Positions 22,885 through 31,533 of a stretch of DNA of 64,000 nt are shown in pieces. Both the position numbers and the translations under genes were made by a program. Position 1 is the stretch's first letter; every line of letters starts with the position of its first letter. The stretch is from Amycolatopsis mongoliensis (lineage in GTDB: Bacteria > Actinomycetota > Actinomycetes > Mycobacteriales > Pseudonocardiaceae), in the NCBI RefSeq assembly GCF_030285665.1, contig NZ_CP127295.1, positions 5,022,001-5,086,000 of the forward strand, written 5' to 3'. Under the pieces are notes generated by a model that was not told the origin of the DNA, did no database searches, and worked only from the letters and a program-made list of their open reading frames with translations.

Positions 22885-23733
22885 GTGCGGCTGGGCGGTG
22901 GGCTGCTGGTGGCGCTGGCGGCCGGAGCGGCGGGCGCGGGCTGGTGGCTGCTGGCGGGCCTGGTGCTGGCGGCGATCGCGGCGGGCGTGACGGCCCGGGT
23001 GCCGGAACCGGGGGATGCGCTGGTCGACCGGGTCGTGGTGGCCGTGACGCGGCTGGCCGAGGTGACCGTCTACGCGATCGCGTTCGGCGCCTACGTCTTC
23101 CCCGCGCACCGCGAACTCGCCGCCGCGGCGTTCGCCGTCGTGGTGACCGGCGCCGGGTTCGCCGGGCTGAAGATCCCGACGATCGTCGTACGGATCGTGG
23201 GTGGGCTGCTGCTCGTGGCGGGGCTCGTCCTGGTCGCGGTGTGCGTGGCCGTGCCGCCCGTGTCGACGGCCGGGGGCGGGCTCCGGACGCCGGACTTCGC
23301 GGGCGTGCTCGTCGCCGCGGTGGTGACGCTGCCGTTCCTGCGGCCCACCGGCCGCGAGAGCACGGGCTGGCGCGTGCTGCTGCTCGGCGCGGTCGCGGTG
23401 CTGACCGCCTTCGCCGCGCTGTACCAACTGGGCGCCGTCCGGCTCGGGCTCTCCCTGACATCGGTGCGCGACCTGCTTTCCGCCGCCGACGCGGACTCGC
23501 TGCAGTCGCTGCTCACCGTCGTCGCCGTGGTCGCGACCGTGGTGCCGGCGCTCGCCGCCGGCACCGAGGTCCGCGAGCGGGCCGGCCTGCGAGGCCTGGC
23601 GGGGATCGCCGCCGCCGCGGTGGCCGCGTACTTCCTGCCGGTGCTGCCCGTACTCGTCGTCGCGGGGTTGGTGACCGTGACCGAGCTGCTACTGGGCGTG
23701 CGCGCGCGCCGGTACAGTGGGTTGCGTGAGTGA
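22885..23733 (+). CDS. Multi-pass membrane protein of unknown function
   Basis: About 282 residues with eight or more hydrophobic segments rich in Ala, Val and Leu, and almost no soluble parts. No transporter or enzyme motif is visible. The GTG at 22885 was chosen because GGGAGAGGGAGGG lies just upstream; translation from the codon at 22798 would add a polar segment unlikely for this protein. It is divergent from pepA. Its stop overlaps the first codons of the DUF402 gene by 8 nt, so the two may be cotranscribed. Confidence 0.75.
   Translation: MRLGGGLLVALAAGAAGAGWWLLAGLVLAAIAAGVTARVPEPGDALVDRVVVAVTRLAEVTVYAIAFGAYVFPAHRELAAAAFAVVVTGAGFAGLKIPTIVVRIVGGLLLVAGLVLVAVCVAVPPVSTAGGGLRTPDFAGVLVAAVVTLPFLRPTGRESTGWRVLLLGAVAVLTAFAALYQLGAVRLGLSLTSVRDLLSAADADSLQSLLTVVAVVATVVPALAAGTEVRERAGLRGLAGIAAAAVAAYFLPVLPVLVVAGLVTVTELLLGVRARRYSGLRE
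23713..23726 (+). promoter_or_regulatory. Candidate -10 element for a leaderless DUF402 transcript
   Basis: TACAGT (23713-23718) fits the actinobacterial TAnnnT -10 consensus and ends 7 nt before the GTG at 23726, so transcription could begin at the start codon. It lies inside the 3' end of the upstream membrane-protein gene. There is no clear ribosome-binding site, which supports the idea. Confidence 0.45.
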
Positions 23734-24400
23734 TCGACGCTGGCGGCCGGGGGAGACCGTGGTCGAACGGTTCCACCGCCCGGACGGCTCGATCGGCCAG
23801 GTCCACCCGCTGCGCGCGCTCGCCGACGACGGCCGCGTCCTGCTCGCCTGGATCCCGGCGGGAACCCCGATCGTGGGCAGCCGGCTGGCGGATGGCCGGC
23901 ACATGGCGGACGCGCCCCTGGACCAGCGGTTCCGCATCCCGCGCGTGCCGGTGCCGGACTTCTGGCACCACACGTCCACGCTGCGGCGCATCGCCGACGA
24001 CGAGTGGTCGTCGGTGTGGTGGTTCTTCGACGCCGCGGGCCGGTTCACGAACTGGTACGTCAACCTCGAGGTCCCGCTCGGCCGGACCCCGGCCGGGGTC
24101 GACCGCATCGACGGCGTGCTCGACGTCGTCGTCGACCGGGACGGCACCTGGCGCTGGGACGACGAGGACGAGGCCGAGGTCGCGATCGACGCCGGCCGCC
24201 TGACGCAGGAGCAGCTCGACCGGCTGCGCGCGGAAGGCGAGCGGATCGGCGCGCTGGCCGAGCGCGGCGCCTACCCGTTCGACGGGACCGGCACCGACTT
24301 CCGCCCGGATCCGGACTGGCCGGCGCCGGAACTGCCCGCGGGGCTGCTCGAGGGGCTCAGCCCGCGGTCAGGAGGAGGAGCAGCGCCAGCACCGCGTTGA
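23726..24400 (+). CDS. DUF402 (FomD/Ntdp-like) protein
   Basis: 224 residues with the DUF402 core: [20 protein letters not shown], then a tract ending in [17 protein letters not shown], where clustered Asp/Glu bind divalent metal. Characterised relatives (Ntdp, FomD) hydrolyse nucleoside di/triphosphates or CMP adducts, so a phosphohydrolase role is likely but the substrate is open. Both the GTG start overlapping the upstream gene and the -10 box TACAGT upstream of it are compatible with expression. The last 44 nt overlap the convergent small membrane protein gene. Confidence 0.85.
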   Translation: MSDRRWRPGETVVERFHRPDGSIGQVHPLRALADDGRVLLAWIPAGTPIVGSRLADGRHMADAPLDQRFRIPRVPVPDFWHHTSTLRRIADDEWSSVWWFFDAAGRFTNWYVNLEVPLGRTPAGVDRIDGVLDVVVDRDGTWRWDDEDEAEVAIDAGRLTQEQLDRLRAEGERIGALAERGAYPFDGTGTDFRPDPDWPAPELPAGLLEGLSPRSGGGAAPAPR

Positions 24401-24656
24401 CCACCGCGAGGATGACGACCGACTTCGTCGGGATCACCTGCGGGAAGACCTTGCCGTGGATGTGCCGCCACCACACGACGGCGAACACCCCGCCGACCAG
24501 GCCGAGGAACCCGCCGAAGCCGCTGCTGAGGACGGCCCAGCCGACCATGCCGAGCAGGCCGACGCCGAAGGTCAGCAGCACCGCGGTGACGAACGTCTTG
24601 ACGTCGGCCCCGCCGGTCTTGGGCCGGGGCACCGGCTCCGTGGAGTGGTAGGTCAC
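24357..24656 (-). CDS. Small membrane protein, three predicted helices
   Basis: 99 residues. A short polar N-terminus ([13 protein letters not shown]) leads into three hydrophobic helices separated by [18 protein letters not shown]. No known family is recognised; small proteins of this design are frequent in actinobacteria. GTG start at 24656. The 3' end overlaps that of the DUF402 gene by 44 nt, a tail-to-tail overlap without any room for a terminator. Confidence 0.7.
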   Translation of the reverse strand: MTYHSTEPVPRPKTGGADVKTFVTAVLLTFGVGLLGMVGWAVLSSGFGGFLGLVGGVFAVVWWRHIHGKVFPQVIPTKSVVILAVVNAVLALLLLLTAG

Positions 24657-24740
24657 GCCGTCATACTAGAGCGGTCACGGCGCGGGCGCGGGGCACCCGG
24701 AACAGTGGGACATCCGACTAACGCGCCTCCGACCAAGCGG

Positions 24741-24753
24741 TATCGTCTAGCCA
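24741..24753 (+). promoter_or_regulatory. Candidate -10 element for leaderless ilvE
   Basis: TATCGT (24741-24746) ends 6 nt before the ilvE ATG at 24753, which places the expected transcript start on the A of the start codon. No Shine-Dalgarno precedes the ATG. The TAnnnT pattern and spacing are those of leaderless actinobacterial promoters. Confidence 0.5.
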
Positions 24754-25856
24754 TGACCACCTCGACGCAGTTCGCCCATGTCCCGCACCCGAGTCCTGCG
24801 AGCGCGGACCGTGTCGCGGAGGTACTCGAGACGCCCGGTTTCGGGCTGTACTTCACCGACCACATGGTGACCGTCAAGTGGTCGAAGAGCGAAGGCTGGC
24901 ACGACGCCCAGGTCGGCCCCTACGCCCCGTTCACGCTCGACCCGGCGACCTCGGTGCTGCACTACGGCCAGGCCATCTTCGAGGGCCTCAAGGCCTACCG
25001 CCAGCCGGACGGCTCGATCGCGTCGTTCCGCCCGGACGCCAACGCCGCGCGGTTCCGGCAGTCGGCCGAGCGGCTCGCGATGCCGCAGCTGCCCGAGGAG
25101 GTCTTCGTCGAGTCGCTGCGGGAGCTCGTCGCGGTCGACAGCCGGTGGGTGCCCACCCGCCAGGGTGATTCGCTCTACCTGCGGCCGTTCATGATCTCGA
25201 CGTCCACCGGCCTCGGCGTCAACAGCCCGGCCGCCGACTACGTGTACACGGTCATCGCGTCCCCGGCCGGCTCGTACTTCTCCGGTGGCGTGAAGCCGGT
25301 GAGCGTCTGGCTGTCGACGGAGTACGTTCGCGCGGCGCCCGGCGGCACCGGCGCGGCGAAGTGCGCCGGCAACTACGCGGCGTCGTTCGTCGCGCAGGCG
25401 CAGGCCGTGGAGAAGGGCTGCGACCAGGTGGTGTGGCTCGACGCGGTGGAGCGGCGCTGGGTCGAGGAGATGGGCGGGATGAACCTGTTCTTCGTCTTCG
25501 GCTCCGGCGAGAACGCCCGGGTGGTCACGCCCGAGCTGACCGGTTCGCTGCTGCCCGGCGTCACCCGCAAGTCGTTGCTGCAGCTGGCTTCGCGGCTCGG
25601 CTACAAGATCGAAGAGCGCCGCATCTCCACCGAGGAGTGGGAGAAGGCGTCGGCTTCGGGTGAGCTGACCGAGACGTTCGCCTGCGGCACGGCGGCAGTG
25701 ATCACCCCGGTCGGGCACGTCAAGCACGCGAACGGCGAGTTCACGATCGCCGACGGGCAGCCGGGTGAGCTGACGATGAAGCTGCGCGAAGAGCTGACGG
25801 GGATCCAGGAGGGCACCCGGCCCGACGTGGACCACTGGATGGTCAAGCTCGCCTGA
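24753..25856 (+). CDS. ilvE: Branched-chain amino acid aminotransferase
   Basis: PLP fold-IV transaminase of 367 residues that makes Leu, Ile and Val from their 2-oxoacids using glutamate. The PLP lysine is Lys203 in [11 protein letters not shown]; other family stretches are [40 protein letters not shown] and [15 protein letters not shown]. Length is that of class 2 IlvE. The ATG at 24753 lies 6 nt after a -10-like box, so the mRNA is probably leaderless. The M. tuberculosis equivalent is Rv2210c. It converges on cobT across a perfect palindrome. Confidence 0.97.
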   Translation: MTTSTQFAHVPHPSPASADRVAEVLETPGFGLYFTDHMVTVKWSKSEGWHDAQVGPYAPFTLDPATSVLHYGQAIFEGLKAYRQPDGSIASFRPDANAARFRQSAERLAMPQLPEEVFVESLRELVAVDSRWVPTRQGDSLYLRPFMISTSTGLGVNSPAADYVYTVIASPAGSYFSGGVKPVSVWLSTEYVRAAPGGTGAAKCAGNYAASFVAQAQAVEKGCDQVVWLDAVERRWVEEMGGMNLFFVFGSGENARVVTPELTGSLLPGVTRKSLLQLASRLGYKIEERRISTEEWEKASASGELTETFACGTAAVITPVGHVKHANGEFTIADGQPGELTMKLREELTGIQEGTRPDVDHWMVKLA

Positions 25857-25871
25857 GCGTTCGGCCAAAAG

Positions 25872-25924
25872 CCGTGAATGGCACATTGAGGGACTTCAAG
25901 TCCCTCAATGTGCCATTCACGGCC
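25872..25924. terminator. Family B perfect 53-bp palindrome between ilvE and cobT
   Basis: Arms 25872-25897 and 25899-25924 are exactly complementary over 26 bp around one base. The left arm starts GCCGTGAATGGCACATTG and the centre is GGGACTTCAAGTCCC. It lies 15 nt after the ilvE stop and 8 nt from the cobT stop; AAAA precedes and CTTT follows. A near copy is at 34103, also between convergent genes. Predicted to terminate both genes. Confidence 0.87.
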
Positions 25925-25932
25925 TTTCGGGG

Positions 25933-27009
25933 TCAGGTGGCGGTGGCCGGGATGACCGGGCCGGAGACGCCGGCCTGCTCGTGGGTCGCCGTCTCCGCGA
26001 GGACCCGGGCGGCCATCATCAGCAGCGGCAACGCCGTCACCGCGCCGGTGCCTTCGCCGAGGCGGACGTCCAGCTCCAGCAGCGGGCCGAGGTCCAGGTG
26101 CTCCAGCGCGAGCGAGTGGGCGGGTTCGGCGGTCCGCTGCCCGGCCACCCACCACCGGCGCGCACCCGGCGCGAGGTCCTCGGCGACGAGCGCCGCGGCG
26201 CACGCGACGAGCCCGTCCAGCACCACCGGCGTCCGGCGGGCCGCGGCCTGCGCCAGGAACCCGGCCATCGCCGCGATGTCCGCGCCCGCCGTGGTGCGCA
26301 GCAGGGCGACCGGGTCGGCCAGGACCGCGCGGGCCCGGCGCAGCGCGTCGCGCACCGCCGCCGCCTTGCGCATCCACGCCTCGTCGTCGATGCCGGAGCC
26401 GCGGCCGACCACCGCGACCGGCTCGGTGCCGGTCAGCGCCGCCACCAGCACCGACGCCGGCGTGCTGTTGCCGATCCCGAGGTCGCCCGGGATGAGCAGG
26501 TCCGCGCCGCCGTCGACCTCCGCGTCGGCGATCGCGACGCCGGCGCGGACGGCCGCCTTGACCTCGTCGGCGGTCAGCGCGTCCTCGACGTCGATGGACC
26601 CGGAGCCGCGGCGGACCTTGTACTCGCCGATCGAGCGCGTCGCGGGCGCTTCGGTGTCCACGGCCATGTCGACCACGCGGACGCTCGCGCCCGCGGCGGC
26701 GGCCAGCACGTTGATCGCGGCGCCGCCGGTCAGCATCGTGCCCAGCAGCTGCGCGGTGACCTCCGCGGGATAGGCCGAGACGCCCTTCGCGGCGATGCCG
26801 TGGTCGCCGGCGAAGACGATCACGCGCGGCCGGGTGAACGGCCGCGGCGGCGACTGGCCCTGACAGGCCGCGATCCAGACACCCAGCTCCTCGAGCCTGC
26901 CCAGCGACCCCGCCGGCTTGACCAGCTTGTCGTGCAGGGCGATCGCGGCGGACCGGGCGTGGTCGTCGGGCGGGGTGATTTCGGGGAACTCGATGTTTTC
27001 CGGCTCCAC
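25933..27009 (-). CDS. cobT: Nicotinate-nucleotide--dimethylbenzimidazole phosphoribosyltransferase
   Basis: Makes alpha-ribazole phosphate for the lower loop of cobalamin. The 358-residue protein has [17 protein letters not shown] near the start, [17 protein letters not shown] with conserved Asp/His, [12 protein letters not shown], and the catalytic glutamate in [11 protein letters not shown] near the end. The GTG at 27009 follows GAAAGG at good spacing; a GTG at 27030 would add seven residues. It is the Rv2207 counterpart. No cobS or cobU follows, so the rest of the nucleotide-loop pathway must be elsewhere. Confidence 0.95.
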   Translation of the reverse strand: MEPENIEFPEITPPDDHARSAAIALHDKLVKPAGSLGRLEELGVWIAACQGQSPPRPFTRPRVIVFAGDHGIAAKGVSAYPAEVTAQLLGTMLTGGAAINVLAAAAGASVRVVDMAVDTEAPATRSIGEYKVRRGSGSIDVEDALTADEVKAAVRAGVAIADAEVDGGADLLIPGDLGIGNSTPASVLVAALTGTEPVAVVGRGSGIDDEAWMRKAAAVRDALRRARAVLADPVALLRTTAGADIAAMAGFLAQAAARRTPVVLDGLVACAAALVAEDLAPGARRWWVAGQRTAEPAHSLALEHLDLGPLLELDVRLGEGTGAVTALPLLMMAARVLAETATHEQAGVSGPVIPATAT

Positions 27010-27083
27010 ACCAGGCCCTTTCTCGTCCACGGCAACGCTGTGGCCAACCTACCGGTGCGGCGGCCCCGGTAGTCTCGCGGCTC

Positions 27084-27761
27084 GTGGAGACGACGGCGGC
27101 CGCGGTGGTGCTGGCCAGCGGCGCGGGCACCCGCGTCGGCGCGAAGCTGAACAAGGTCTACCTGCCCCTGGCGGGCCGGCGGGTGGTCGCCTGGTCGCTG
27201 GACGCCTTCAAGGGCGTCCCGGGCATCGGGGTGCTGGTGCTGGTCATCCGGCCGCAGGACCGGGAGCTCGCCGAAGAGGTGGCCGACGGTGACGTCGAGA
27301 TCGTGCACGGCGGGGACACGCGCCAGGCGTCCGAACTCAACGCGCTGCGCCACCTCGCCCCGAGAATCGCAGGCGGCCGGGTCGACGCCGTGCTGCTGCA
27401 CGACGCGGCCCGGCCGCTGGTCCACCCCGAGTTGGTCGGTGCGGTGTTGGCCCGGACACGCGAGGACGGGGGGGCTGTGCCGGGCCTGGCCGCGGACGAC
27501 GTCGTCGGGGTGGATGCCGGGCACCTGGTCGCCCAGGTGCCCGGCGCGATCCGCGTCCAGACGCCTCAGGGCTTCCGGGCCGGACCGCTGCTCGAGGCCT
27601 ACGAACAGGCTGAGCGCGAAGGCTTCGTGGGAACGGACACTTCGTCGTGCATGGAGCGGTTCTCCTCCCTGCCGATCCGCTGGGTCCCGGGGGCTCCCGA
27701 GAACCTCAAGATCACCTATCCCCACGACCTGGTGGTCGCGGAGCGGCTGCTCGCCCGCTAG
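27084..27761 (+). CDS. ispD: IspD-like 2-C-methyl-D-erythritol 4-phosphate cytidylyltransferase
   Basis: Couples CTP to methylerythritol phosphate in isoprenoid synthesis. 225 residues with a GASGAGTRVG-type loop (LASGAGTRVGAKLNKVYLPL) and HDAARPLV; the GTDTSS segment and NLKITYPHDLVVAERLL complete the family pattern. The usual partner ispF and the neighbour carD are not here, so it may be a second ispD-family copy; a ribitol-5-phosphate or other sugar-phosphate cytidylyltransferase is an alternative. It starts at GTG 27084, 8 nt after TAGTCT, so possibly leaderless. Its TAG stop shares CTAG with the stop of the opposite gene. Confidence 0.82.
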   Translation: METTAAAVVLASGAGTRVGAKLNKVYLPLAGRRVVAWSLDAFKGVPGIGVLVLVIRPQDRELAEEVADGDVEIVHGGDTRQASELNALRHLAPRIAGGRVDAVLLHDAARPLVHPELVGAVLARTREDGGAVPGLAADDVVGVDAGHLVAQVPGAIRVQTPQGFRAGPLLEAYEQAEREGFVGTDTSSCMERFSSLPIRWVPGAPENLKITYPHDLVVAERLLAR

Positions 27762-28210
27762 GCGCACGCGGGCGGGCCGCCACCGTCGTCCCCTTCGGCC
27801 TCGGTGGTGCTCGTCGGCCGGATCGTCACGTCGCGGCGCAGCTCCAGCGGGATGTGGCACCCCGGCTGTGGTCGCAGTGCCTGCAGCGGTGCGCCCGGGG
27901 TGCCGGGCTCCGCGAGGGTGAGCACCGCCCGCAGCGTCCAGACCGGGGTGGCGTGGTACTGCCAGGTCACCACCCGCGGGCTGAACACGTCGGTGCCCGG
28001 GAACGTCGGTACGCGGTAGGCGCTGGCGCGGTGCTCGTCCCGGAGGATGATGACGTCCGCGCAGGTCGGCCACGTGTGTACCGCGGCGTAGATCTCCGGG
28101 GCCTCGCGGCCGCCGAACAGGTGCAATACCCACTTGCGGCGCCGGAGTTCCTCGAGGAGCTGCTCGAGGCCCGGGCCGTTGGAGCCGCTGTGTGCTGTGG
28201 GCGGGGACAC
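27758..28210 (-). CDS. Conserved hypothetical protein divergent from GntR gene
   Basis: 150 residues, soluble, with a central ELRRRKWVLHLFGGREAPEI... segment and VVTWQYHATPVWTL; the C-terminus is acidic and glycine-rich. I do not recognise a family. The GTG at 28210 leaves the palindrome TGTACTAGTACA (28253-28264) in the divergent promoter region; an in-frame codon at 28300 would run through it and is less likely. Position opposite the GntR gene suggests shared control. Confidence 0.6.
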   Translation of the reverse strand: MSPPTAHSGSNGPGLEQLLEELRRRKWVLHLFGGREAPEIYAAVHTWPTCADVIILRDEHRASAYRVPTFPGTDVFSPRVVTWQYHATPVWTLRAVLTLAEPGTPGAPLQALRPQPGCHIPLELRRDVTIRPTSTTEAEGDDGGGPPACA

Positions 28211-28227
28211 ACTTTCGAGGGTAACTT

Positions 28228-28264
28228 GCGTACTAGAGCGCAGTCCAGCGACTGTACTAGTACA
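28228..28264. promoter_or_regulatory. Candidate GntR operator pair
   Basis: TGTACTAGTACA (28253-28264) is a perfect 12-bp palindrome. A half-like GTACTAG also occurs at 28230-28236, 25 bp away. Both lie in the 138-bp gap between the divergent hypothetical gene and the GntR gene at 28349. Palindromes with a TA-step centre are typical of GntR/HutC targets; assignment to this regulator is inferred from position. Confidence 0.5.
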
Positions 28265-28348
28265 CCTGGGTGGTTCTGAACAGGCCTTTGTGGGAGACAC
28301 CCCGGCGTGCTAGAACACTTGTGCGTGTTGTCCCCGTGAGGAGCCGCC

Positions 28349-29098
28349 TTGCCCACCCTCGACCGTCCTGAGCCGCCATACCTGCAGATCGCGGGCCGGA
28401 TCCGGGAAGACATCCTGTCCGGCCGGCTGCAGGAGGGCGACGCGGTGCCGTCCGCCCGCGAGATCGCGCGGACGTGGGCCGTCGCCATGGCGACGGCCAC
28501 CAAGGTCCTGGCCCAGCTCCGCTCGCAGGGGCTGGTCCGCCCGGTGCGCGGTGTCGGCACGGTCGTCGACCGCGGCGGCCTGCACCGCACGGCCCGCGAC
28601 CGCACCGCCGCGTCGGTGCGGACGGGCCGGATCTACCCGCCCGGCCACTACGCCGTGATCCGCTCGGCCGGCCTCGAGCCGGCGTCCGAACGCGCCGCGG
28701 CCGCGCTGGGCTTGGAGGAGGGCGCCCCGGCGATCCGCCGCCGGCGTACCACCTACGGACCGGACTCGCGGCCGCTGTCGACGTCGACGTCGTGGTTCGA
28801 CGGCGCGCTGTCGGCCAAGGCGCCGGCGCTGCTGGTGCCCGAGCGGATCGTCGAAGGCACCTCGGCCCACGCGGCCGCACGGCTCGGCACGAAGATCGCG
28901 ACGACGCAGGAACGGCACGCGGCCGGCCGCGCGGACGGCGAGGAGGCGGCCGAGCTGGGGCTGCCCGCCGGGTCGCCGGTGCTGCTGGGCCGGAGCACCT
29001 TCGTGGCGGCCGACGGGACGGTCGTCGAGTACGGTGAGTCCGCCGCCTTGCCCGACCACTGGGTTTTCTACGAGTACACGACTGAGGACGGCGAATGA
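28349..29098 (+). CDS. GntR family regulator, HutC/UTRA type
   Basis: 249-residue repressor with an N-terminal winged helix (YLQIAGRIREDILSGRLQEG, VPSAREIARTWAVAMATATK, GLVRPVRGVGTVV) and a C-terminal UTRA effector domain ending FVAADGTVVEYGESA. It uses a TTG start at 28349 after GAGGAG. Its TGA overlaps the ATG of purC (ATGA, 29095-29098), so purC is translated from the same message. That suggests the effector may be connected with purine or nucleotide metabolism, but no proof is visible. A perfect palindrome upstream could be its own operator. Confidence 0.92.
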   Translation: MPTLDRPEPPYLQIAGRIREDILSGRLQEGDAVPSAREIARTWAVAMATATKVLAQLRSQGLVRPVRGVGTVVDRGGLHRTARDRTAASVRTGRIYPPGHYAVIRSAGLEPASERAAAALGLEEGAPAIRRRRTTYGPDSRPLSTSTSWFDGALSAKAPALLVPERIVEGTSAHAAARLGTKIATTQERHAAGRADGEEAAELGLPAGSPVLLGRSTFVAADGTVVEYGESAALPDHWVFYEYTTEDGE

Positions 29099-29937
29099 AG
29101 CACATCCACGCGGGCAAGGTCCGTGACCTGTACGAGCTCGACGGCGGGGACATCCTGCTCGTCGCGTCCGACCGGGTCTCGGTCTACGACGTCTCGCTGC
29201 CGACGCCGATCCCGGACAAGGGTGCGCTGCTCAACCAGCTGTCCGCGTGGTGGTTCGAGCGGATGTCCGGCGTGGTCCCGAACCACGTCGTGTCGACGAC
29301 CGACGTCCCGGAAGAGTTCGCCGGGCGCGCGATGCGCTGCAAGCCGCTGAAGATGGTCCAGGTCGAGTGCATCGCGCGCGGCTACCTCGCCGGCCTCGGC
29401 CTGCGCGAGTACCAGCGCGACGGGAAGATCTCCGGCGTCGCGCTGCCGCCGGGCCTGGTCGAGGGCGACAAGCTGCCGGAGCCGATCTTCACGCCGACGA
29501 CGAAGATCTCCGACACCGGGCACGACGAGTTCATGACCTTCGACGAGGTGCTGAACGAGATCGGGGAAGACACCGCGAAGCGGCTTCGCGAGCTGACGCT
29601 GGAGATCTACACGAAAGGCGCCGAACATGCCGCCGCACAGGGCGTGATCATCGCGGACACGAAGCTGGAGTTCGGCTTCGACGCCGACGGCACCCTGACC
29701 CTCGGCGACGAGGTCCTGACGTCGGACTCGTCGCGGTTCTGGCCTGCCGACGAGTGGGAGCCGGGCCGCCCGCAGCACGCGTTCGACAAGCAGTTCGTCC
29801 GCGACTGGTCGCTGACGACCGGCTGGGACAAGACCCCGCCCGGGCCGGAGATCCCGCCGGAGATCGTCGAGCAGACGCGCCGGCGCTACACGGAGGTCTA
29901 CGAGCGGATCACGGGGAAGACCTGGGTCCGCGGTTAG
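29095..29937 (+). CDS. purC: SAICAR synthase (phosphoribosylaminoimidazole-succinocarboxamide synthase)
   Basis: Purine pathway step joining aspartate to CAIR with ATP. 280 residues with KVRDLYELDGGDILLVASDR at the N-terminus (family KVRDxY/ASDRxS), VECIARGYLAGLGLREY, ILPEPIFTPTTK-like text (KLPEPIFTPTTKI), and IIADTKLEFGFD with GDEVLTSDSSRFW, the classic signatures. Start ATG overlaps the GntR stop. Length is that of the class found in actinobacteria and yeast. It converges on the aldo/keto reductase gene across a family A palindrome. Confidence 0.97.
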   Translation: MKHIHAGKVRDLYELDGGDILLVASDRVSVYDVSLPTPIPDKGALLNQLSAWWFERMSGVVPNHVVSTTDVPEEFAGRAMRCKPLKMVQVECIARGYLAGLGLREYQRDGKISGVALPPGLVEGDKLPEPIFTPTTKISDTGHDEFMTFDEVLNEIGEDTAKRLRELTLEIYTKGAEHAAAQGVIIADTKLEFGFDADGTLTLGDEVLTSDSSRFWPADEWEPGRPQHAFDKQFVRDWSLTTGWDKTPPGPEIPPEIVEQTRRRYTEVYERITGKTWVRG

Positions 29938-29957
29938 CCACGACCGAACGAGGGGCC

Positions 29958-30017
29958 AAACGCCGTGAAGGCCTCCTTACCGGCCGTATGAGCCGGTAAG
30001 GAGGCCTTCACGGCTTT
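29958..30017. terminator. Family A palindrome between purC and aldo/keto reductase genes
   Basis: Perfect 23-bp arms (29962-29984 and 29992-30014) around a 7-nt loop, starting GCCGTGAAGGCCTCCTTACC. AAA lies at the left and TTT at the right edge. It starts about 20 nt past the purC stop and ends 7 nt from the opposite stop. It is the most perfect copy of the type also seen at 10600 and 12958. Confidence 0.87.
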
Positions 30018-30023
30018 CCGGGG

Positions 30024-31013
30024 TCAGGGGCTCTTCGTCAGGCTCGCGTCGCGCTCGACGACGTCACCCAGGACCTCGTCGATGGCGGTCAGCAGGTCGG
30101 CGTCGAGCTTCTTGCCGGCGGCCTTGACGTTCTCGTGCACCTGCTCCGGACGCGAGGCGCCGATGATCGCCGAGGCGACGTTCGGGTTCTGCAGCACCCA
30201 CGCGACGGCCAGCTGCGCAAGCGTCAGGTCGGCCTGCTTCGCGAGCGGCTCCAGCTCGGCGACGCGCTTGAGGACGTTCTCGTCGAGGAAGCGGGCGACC
30301 ATGTTGGCGCCGCCCTTCTCGTCGGTGGCTCGCGAACCGGCGGGGTAGTCCTGGCCGGGCTTGTACTTGCCGGTGAGCACGCCCTGCGCGATCGGCGACC
30401 AGACGATCTGGCTCAGGCCCTCGCGCTCGGAAGCGGGGATGACCTGGTCCTCGATGACGCGCCAGAGCATGTTGTACTGCGGCTGGTTGGAGACGAAGGG
30501 GATCTTCAGCTCGCGGGCGAGGGCGGCGCCGCGGCTGATCTGCTCGGCGGTCCACTCGGAGACGCCGACGTAGAGCACCTTGCCCTGGCGGACGAGGTCG
30601 GCGAAGGCGAGCATGGTCTCTTCGAGCGGGACGGTCCGGTCGAACCGGTGCGCCTGGTAGAGGTCGAGGTAGTCGGTGCCGAGCCGGTCGAGCGAGGCGT
30701 GGGCCGACTCCATGATGTGCTTGCGGGACAGGCCCTTGTCATTGGGGCCCTTGGGGCCGGTGGGCCAGAAGACCTTGGTGAAGATCTCCAGGCTCTCGCG
30801 CCGCTGGCCCTTCAGGCCGCGCCCGAGCACGGACTCGGCGGCGGTGTTGGCGTAGGCGTCGGCGGTGTCGAAGGTGGTGATGCCGGCGTCGAGGGCGGCC
30901 TTGATGCAGGCGTGCGCCTGGTCCTCCTCGACCTGGGAACCGTGGGTGAGCCAGTTCCCGTACGAGATCTCACTGACGTTGAGGCCGCTGCGGCCGAGAC
31001 GACGAAACTCCAT
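30024..31013 (-). CDS. Aldo/keto reductase (Kv-beta/YghZ-like)
   Basis: NADPH-dependent TIM-barrel oxidoreductase of 329 residues. The tetrad is visible as DTADAY (Asp and Tyr), IFTKVFWPTG (Lys) and YQAHRFD (His). The insertion GPKGPNDKGLSRKHIMES is characteristic of the AKR6/potassium-channel beta-like group. GASRPEQVHENVKAA is the cofactor-binding end. Substrate not predictable. ATG at 31013. Confidence 0.92.
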   Translation of the reverse strand: MEFRRLGRSGLNVSEISYGNWLTHGSQVEEDQAHACIKAALDAGITTFDTADAYANTAAESVLGRGLKGQRRESLEIFTKVFWPTGPKGPNDKGLSRKHIMESAHASLDRLGTDYLDLYQAHRFDRTVPLEETMLAFADLVRQGKVLYVGVSEWTAEQISRGAALARELKIPFVSNQPQYNMLWRVIEDQVIPASEREGLSQIVWSPIAQGVLTGKYKPGQDYPAGSRATDEKGGANMVARFLDENVLKRVAELEPLAKQADLTLAQLAVAWVLQNPNVASAIIGASRPEQVHENVKAAGKKLDADLLTAIDEVLGDVVERDASLTKSP

Positions 31014-31072
31014 GGACGCCAGCCTAGGCGGTAATCGTTTGCTTTGCTAACGACCCTGGAGTGACTCCAGCA

Positions 31073-31260
31073 TCACTTGGGCTGTTCGTCCTTCTTTTCG
31101 GCTGGTGGCCGGCTTCGATCTCGAAGAACGGCATCTTGAGCCGGAACGCTCGCCGTCCTCGCGTTTCGCGAGGTGGAGCCGGTAGGGGAGCCAGGCGCCG
31201 AGGAAGACGACGACGAGGATGGCGGCGATCGCCCAGGGCTGGCCGCAGACATCCCGGCGA
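31073..31260 (-). pseudogene. Frameshifted remnant of a small membrane protein gene
   Basis: In the minus direction, strongly GC3-biased coding text jumps frame twice. A membrane segment with PWAIAAILVVVFLGAWLP and YRLHLAKREDGE runs in one frame. RLKMPFFEIEAGHQP follows in a second. EKKDEQPK and a stop (31073-31075) follow in a third. The simplest reading is a small single-pass protein of about 55-60 residues broken by two one-base indels, the second at CCGAAAAGAAGG. No start codon is evident upstream. Sequencing error is the alternative. The remaining 31270-31490 holds nothing I can support. Confidence 0.4.
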
Positions 31261-31490
31261 CGCGGGAGAGACCGACTTCGGACACGCGCGGGCCTTACTG
31301 CCGGCAAGCCCGGGACTTCGAACCAGCTGGCTGGGCGCGACGCGGTAGGAGGCCCGGCTCTCGCCGGCGCGTGCCGTTGGCGTCCGGTCTCGGGTGGTCT
31401 GTCGGCAATCAGACCAGACCAGACGAGACGCCGACCGGCCGGCGCGAACGACCGATCTGACGCAACGGATATCGCGGCCCGGACAGCAAG

Positions 31491-31521
31491 AAGCCGGGTG
31501 GAGGCTCGCTCCACCCGGCTT
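31491..31521 (-). terminator. Hairpin terminator after the DUF3043 gene
   Basis: AAGCCGGGTGGA (31491-31502) pairs perfectly with TCCACCCGGCTT (31510-31521) around a 7-nt loop, 12 nt beyond the stop of the minus-strand DUF3043 gene. Confidence 0.75.
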
Positions 31522-31533
31522 CTCGAAAACCGC

